Positions 58,318 to 64,000 of a DNA stretch of 64,000 bases are shown here, in pieces. Position numbers and translations under genes: made by a program. The DNA is taken from the NCBI GenBank assembly GCA_037952775.1, contig JBANAY010000003.1:10788001-10852000 (forward strand). Direction: 5' to 3'. This DNA is from Clonostachys chloroleuca (taxonomy: Eukaryota > Ascomycota > Sordariomycetes > Hypocreales > Bionectriaceae). The notes beneath the pieces were generated by a model. That model was given only the letters and a program-made list of their open reading frames with translations. It ran no database searches and was not told the origin of the DNA. Within the stretch, counting starts at the first letter, position 1, and each line of letters begins with the position of its first letter.

Positions 58318-61208
58318 ATGGCCAGTGACAACAGCTCCCGTTCAGACCCGCGGCGGCCCGCCGGCATAGATGACTCGGGCTATCCGCAGCCGTCATTCAA
58401 ACGTCAGAGAACTGCTCTGGCTTGTAACAGTTGTCGGTATGATACGAGCATTAGACAAACTGCTCTACTCTCTTCTGAATTTTCTGGTGGGGCATCAGGC
58501 CCCCTGCCGCAGCTCCCATGCCATATCACTGACCATGTATGGGTTGCAGGAATCGCAAATCACGGGTATCTGATTGAAACTTGACCTCCGGTATGGCTTC
58601 AAGCTGCTAATTGACATGATAGTGCAACGGCACGCGCCCACAATGTGCCATGTGCGTGGAGATGGGCCTGGATTGCGTTTACCAACAGCCAGGATACCGA
58701 CGCAAAGAGTATGACATTTTCCATTTCAACAATGCTACCCTCTCATCAACATTTCCCCCCCCTTTCTGGCGTGTTGTAATCATATTCCAACTTCTTACTG
58801 ACTTTTCACGTGTCCAACTCAGAGTGTCTGATGGGCACGAGGCTAGACTGACCTCCATAGAGCAAACGCTGCAGCTTCTTTTGGAGGAGAACCGGCAGCG
58901 GAACAGACAGCAAGCTGCCTCGGGAGTGGTTGAATTTTCGTCCATTGACTCCCAGTGCGGTACATATGCAACTTCCCAGGCTCAGGAAGGAGACGCAGCG
59001 GCTGCGTCTCATCACGTGAATTACGTCGCCAACATCCCAGAAGATGACACTGTTGATGGCATGGGGGCCATAAAATTTGCGGATGAGCAAGAGTCTGGCT
59101 TCTTTGGTTAGTGTTTGACCTAGAGTCCGATTTCTCCTCTGCTAGTAGTATGGTGTTGATGATTGTTTGGGTTGTCCAGGGCCGTCGTCCACGGTGGCCT
59201 TTATAAAGCAGATTGCCGGTGCAGTTGCTGCTGCATCTTCTGTTGCGTCAGGCCCAGGACCTGAAGACCACGTCCTCCCTTCTGAGAGCCGAGTCAACGG
59301 CGAGCTGCTGCGCGTTTCCAGACCTGCATCGCCCGTGACTAACCTCCAGGTCTTCAACGGCGCATCAGACATTGTCGACGTGTACATCTTGCCCCCAGAG
59401 GCAGACACGCTCCATCTCGTCAGCTTGTTTTTCAGGGACACCGGCATGCTGTTCCCATACATTCACGAGCAGTCTGCACTCGACGGAGTCAAAGCTGTGA
59501 AGAGAGGCGGCTTTGGCTCGGCTCGACGCTCGTGGCTGTGCCTGCTCAATATGATATTGGCGTTCGTGACCTGCATCAGTGCCCAACCTAACCAACCCGT
59601 GGAACAAAGCGCGGCCGACTCAAATGTCTACTTCAAGCGGGCTCAGAAACTCTCTGGAAACTTGACCTTCAAGAATGTCAACATAGAGATTGGTAAGAAC
59701 AACCTGCCCTCTTCCCGATTTCCCGTGCTTGCTAAGGAGTTGTGCAGTCCAGTATTTGCTTCTGATGACTCAGTACCTGCAGGGAACGCAGCGCTCCGCC
59801 CAGACGTGGAATGTTCACGGGCTGACAGTCAAAGCTGCGCTGCAGCTGGGGCTCCATGTTGAGAATGCCTCATCTGGGTTCAATGCTGTCGAGAGAGAGG
59901 TCCGGAAGCGTACCTGGTACGGATGCATCATTTTGGACAGGTCAGTCCCCCCCGAAGCACCATCACTCTATCACGCCGGCACTAAGATTTGTATAGGACA
60001 ATGAGCATGACCTTTGGGCGGCCCCCGGCCATTCCGACCCAATACGTCCGGATGGAGTTGCCCGTAAGCGCTGATCTTGGGTCATTGATCTCTGGGGAAG
60101 GATTCCAGCCCGAAGATGGAGGTGGTACTTCTACAGCCGCGTTCTTTGTTGCCACCATGTGAGGAATCCAGAAATGCCGTTCGATTATATATTGACATGC
60201 AATAGCACCCTGTACCAAATTCTTGGCGATATCATTGCAAATCAGTACGACCAGAACATTGGGACTTCGACCCATACCTCCCTATCATGCTTGTTGGAAA
60301 ATACAATCAGATTGGAGGGCCAGCTTCTAGCGTGGAAACGCAGCCTGCCTGACACTCTTAGCCGAAGGCCGTGGGATGTGAAATCAGGGGACTCTGGAGC
60401 TGACGTTGTTTTTGACAAATTGTCCGTCATTCTCAAGCTGAGGTATCTCAACATCCGCACTCTACTCCACCGGCCGGTCCTCGCGAGGTATCTGGAGCAG
60501 CTGCGAGCTCATGGTCCAGACCAAAATGAGATGTTGTGGATGCAGCGCTTTGGGCAGCCATATCTCGAGGCGTGCATTGAATCCGCCTTGGAGATCATCA
60601 CCATCGCCCACAACCTCAGTGATACGCCGTCGACGCTCGGAGCTTGGTGGTTTTCCACCTATTACAGTGAGCACGGATACTCTTATAGACTCGCTAAGTC
60701 TAACGAACCTGTTCTCTAGCTTTTAACGCAGCGCTGATTATCTTCTCGGCACTGCTCATTCATGCCAACGATAAGTCATGGCTGTCTCAGAGTGATATCC
60801 GCACCACAGACCTCCGTTCCAGCCTACAACTGGCTGCACAAGCTCTCCGGAAACTTGGGAATGGCGCGAGGCTCTCAAGGAGGTGTTGCAAATTTTTAGC
60901 AGTTCTCGTGCGGACAACGGCAGTAACCGGTCAGTCTCACCCACCCATGTTTTCGGCAGACGGAGCTGATATCTCAAGTCCCAGGCCTGATGAACCCTCC
61001 ACTGCAGGACAGCTGGTCCAATATGCTCGGCTCAGATGAGTCCGACTCACAATTGAATGGACTCATGAACATGTCGACGGCATCCACTTTTGACTTGTCC
61101 CCCTTCGGTCTAAGTACCGCAGAGTTTTTAAACCAAGACAACCTCGATTTCTTTACCGTATTGGCCGGCTCGCCACCCAACCAGATAGACGTGCCAAATC
61201 CCATATAG
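58318..61208 (+). CDS. Zn2Cys6 fungal-specific transcription factor, probable cluster activator
   Basis: Ten exons: 58318..58436, 58550..58565, 58623..58708, 58823..59106, 59180..59692, 59748..59940, 59997..60158, 60206..60666, 60720..60929, 60985..61208, giving 755 residues. Zinc cluster at about 36-63: CNSCRNRKSRCNGTRPQC then AMC and a last Cys; the RNRKSR core comes from a 16-base micro-exon. A coiled-coil-like dimerisation stretch follows (LTSIEQTLQLLLEENRQRN). The fungal-specific regulatory domain spans about 240-560 (QYLLLMTQYLQGTQR, RTWYGCIILDRTMSMTFGRPP). The acidic, Asn/Ser-rich C-terminus may activate transcription. Intron 3 (114 bases) is a multiple of three without stops, so retention would stay in frame. 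Intron 7 is only 47 bases. Position and divergent orientation point to a pathway-specific regulator. Confidence 0.88.
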
Positions 61209-62555
61209 TTAGTAGACGACCAAGTGCCGGGTGGAGGGGCAATTTGCCTCGTGCCTCTCTGCCCTCAAGAAAAAGTACTTACCCTAAAGATATAGAGGCT
61301 ACATGGATGAGTCAGCAAGCACTCTATGCTGATCGCCGCCTTCACATTTTGTCTACCTACTTGCCTACCTAGATTTTGGTACATACTAAGAGAATATGGA
61401 TATAGGGGTGATTAATTTCCATCAATGAACTAGTGATTGTCTATGCATGTCACATCTTTTCGTTTGATATATCATGATTGCTGGCTCAATAGTAGAAGGC
61501 AAGCTAAGTTTGGCAAGACTTGCAGGTAATACCGTCTTGTAAGACCAACAAGAGAGACCATACCAAACCAAACTACGAGGACGCGTAAATGTGTGTCGAA
61601 CACGGTGCGCGCGGCATGCATGCATTTTCTAGGGGGAGAATGTTTGAGGTCCCCCCGTGGGACGAGGCATCAGTGGTACACGCGACGGCAATCACGAGAG
61701 TCACGTCGTCGCGATTAACCTGGGCGGTGTCCATTAAGGGTCCAGGGGTGGTTTTTGAGTGGCCAGCAGCCGTTTGGCGGCGTGCATCTGCAGACGGCCA
61801 AGCCGCTAGTCCTGATCCAGAACAGCCCCACCACTCCCCATCTAAATTCGGTGGGCATGTAAACAAAGGAAAGTCGTTTCTTCAAGCAGGCAGATGATAG
61901 TTTCATTTCCCAAGCTTCTTCTGCATTCTGCATTCTGCATTCCTTCTTTTTGTAACCTCACGGTCTTGCCGTCGACGATACTTCTTTTTCGCATTCCGGC
62001 GTACGGTTGAATTTTCACCGAAATATTTTCCACCCTCCTGTTCAAGTGTTTTTGAGCTTGCTGCTGCTTCGGCCTTCCCATCCCACCATCCTTGGGTCAC
62101 TCTCGCGATGGTGCTTTCACCACGCGAGCAGCGTTCCGTCCCAGGCGATTTGCCCACCATGAACATGGCCCTTTCTCGCTCCGAATCAAGTCCCCTGGAC
62201 GGACTCGTAGCAGTGGAATTGTGAGATATTCATTGTCTTGGTCGTCAGTTCTGAGACGCGTCCTAACACACCAGTAGAAACCCACTTCCCCCGTCATTCG
62301 TGACCTATTTTCCCACAAAGGAATACCCAACAAGCCTGGTGCCACCCCAACCACACAATGGCTCTGGCGGCCAGCTAGTGACTAGGTAAACATTGTCTTC
62401 TCTCGATCGTATTATAGTCCCCCGTCCACTGACATGCTTCTGTTAGCAACTGGGCTTCCCACCTTGCTGTGCAAATTCCCCAGAACCGATTGCCTGCCTG
62501 GTGTCGCGTCGCGACCGCACCATCTTCACGCGCACACTGCTCCTTGAAAACAATC
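61209..62555. other. intergenic with cluster-flanking repeat and CTGCATT repeats
   Basis: Begins with the regulator's 3' flank, which includes the right copy of the direct repeat 11 bases after the stop codon. CTGCATT occurs three times in tandem at 61921-61941. No gene is supported; overlapping frames around 61570-62350 on both strands look random. The last part is the promoter of the right-edge gene. Confidence 0.55.
61220..61325 (+). repeat. cluster-flanking direct repeat, right copy
   Basis: Direct-orientation partner of 48935-49041; similarity starts at CCAAGTG and stops after GCACTCT in both. The pair encloses all five accessory genes and nothing from the housekeeping set. No other copy was noticed in the window by eye. 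Confidence 0.88.
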
Positions 62556-64000
62556 ATGAAGAGGGTCGGCATTCCCTGTCGCCCTCGCGCTAGACCTCTG
62601 ATCGCCCCCGCCACGAGTGAGGCTACCGAGGAACCGGACAGTGACCGTTGTGCACGAAGACGCAAGCTGGATGATAAATTGGTGTCAGGAGAGGTGTCGT
62701 TCCAAGAAATTCCGCCAATGTCTACCGAGTTGATTTTCAACCAAGCAAAGAGTAAGCCGCAGCCTCCCCTGCATGGTATTTGGATTTTGCTGATATTTCG
62801 GAAGCGGACGTGATCTCGCACATTTCGAATCACCCTACTTCAAACAAGTTCCACGACAATCGATATACGCGACCCGCCAACTGCCGAGGTGTCAAGCGCA
62901 ACGCCGATGGAGAGACGGTCATTGGTGGTCAAGGATGGAAAATGCACCAGGAACACATGAACGCGCTGAGAGAGTCTTGGACAGATCTTGGCCTCCTCCC
63001 TCAACAGTCTGACGAAGAGGAGTATCGGGATATTCGCACCTATCCAGCTGCATGTGGCGTCCCGGATCTTTCAATAATTGCCGACGATGAATCCGAATCC
63101 GAGATTTCGCAAATACGGCCAATGCCCCAACCCGCGTCAGCTGCCGCAACCTCACCCGCCAAGCGCAAGGCCAGACTTGATAATTATAGTCGTACCAACC
63201 TTGGATTGGGCTCGACATTGGTTAAATTAAACCCTGGTATCACGCCAGCCTCGATTCTGACATCACCTATCAAGTCTCAAACTTCACCACCGCGAGATGT
63301 TCCAGCTGTGTCATCTGCCATCAGTTTGAATGAGAATATCACCTTGGAACCGAAGCTTCCACAACTCGCCATAAACCTTCCTCCACATGGGCCAGCCAAG
63401 GGCTTCAAGCCATTGCTATATCCTCAACCCACCACCATTAACGAAGTTGGCACATCGAGCCCTATGACACCCCAGCATGTCCCGTCCCCTACCAAACGTC
63501 CCGGGGCACCCACGCCTTCTCGTTGGTCCCGATCTCCGCTTGCCACCCCTCAGTTCGGCACGCCCGCCACGCAACAGAGAACTACTCCGCTCAGACCTCT
63601 GGGCATTGTTGATTCTATCTGTCCTTCTACTCCCAACCTTGATGGCGTTCCTCCTACTTGGGAGAGCAATCCGGAGATGTTTGATTTTGGAGAGATTAGT
63701 GACATACAAATGAGCCCTAGAATTGACTGGCTTCGAAACGATGCGTCCGAGTCTAAGGAAGCGACCCGAACTCAGAACGTGAATAAGAGCCGAAGACGGA
63801 AGAGTGAGCCTATCCTGAATAGGCATTTGAAGAAGCTTGGGGCCTCGCGCCGCCAATCAGATATGCATCAAGTCCTATCATCTCTTACAGACGATCACGA
63901 TGATGTCACTCAAGCAAGCCCAGGCCTGCAAATATTCGAGACTCAGACTGCTCTATCCGCTTCTCATGAAACGGATGTATCAACACCTACACACCAGCAA
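62556..64000 (+). CDS. unknown, probably nuclear, disordered protein (partial, right edge)
   Basis: Deduced join 62556..62751, 62805..>64000; the 53-base intron has a GTAAGC donor, a TGCTGAT branch-like sequence and a GGAAG acceptor. The open frame then runs to the window end without a stop (464 codons so far). The N-terminal third has a more ordered patch (about 75-135: SNKFHDNRYTRPANCRGVKR, then QGWKMHQEHMNALRESWTDL). The remainder is Ser/Pro/Thr-rich with many basic SP/TP sites (for example SPTKRPGAPTPSRWSRSP), suggesting kinase targets and nuclear location, and KSRRRKSEP near the end. I do not recognise the family. Reading-frame length and clean intron make it a real gene; the 3' end lies outside. 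Confidence 0.75.

Overview
The window looks like a chromosome segment of a filamentous ascomycete (Pezizomycotina, most likely a Sordariomycete). The protein-coding genes carry short introns (about 47-115 bases) with GTANGT-like donors and CTNAC/TGAC branch sequences. The gene families are fungal: Zn2Cys6 regulator, FWD-1-like F-box/WD40 protein, Cdc24, Rtt106, Mrp10, Yvh1, Vfa1, Vps60. Exon joins were deduced by hand from reading frame, splice consensus and family similarity. No database search was run.

Layout. (1) Bases 1-20939 hold no protein gene I can support. About 2.6-6 kb is stop-rich, AT-rich and contains decayed Ty1/copia-type sequence around a 259-bp LTR; the rest is non-coding with microsatellites. 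(2) 20940-26727 carries a C2H2 zinc-finger protein and the Yvh1 phosphatase. (3) About 5.6 kb without genes follows. (4) 32360-48768 is a housekeeping block: VFA1 (with an apparent frameshift) divergent from RTT106, a small one-helix membrane protein, MRP10, CDC24, an FWD-1-like F-box/WD40 protein, and VPS60. (5) 49517-61208 is an accessory gene cluster: FAD monooxygenase, class II aldolase-fold protein, Dal5-type MFS transporter and aldehyde dehydrogenase, all on the minus strand, plus a divergent Zn2Cys6 activator. (6) A conserved-looking gene of unknown function runs off the right edge.

The cluster is the most interesting part. It reads as a self-contained uptake-and-catabolism unit for an aromatic or related acid: an importer, a ring hydroxylase, a lyase/decarboxylase-type enzyme, an aldehyde oxidase and a pathway regulator. 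Its promoters share a sequence of the form GGGG(G/A)TATATC, usually followed by GG, a plausible operator for the local regulator. The whole unit is bracketed by two direct copies of a roughly 107-bp sequence (48935-49041 and 61220-61325, about 90% identical by hand alignment), with transposon-like repeats beside the left copy and inside the cluster. This suggests a mobile or recently inserted metabolic island between vps60 and the gene at the right edge. The substrate is not determined by the sequence.
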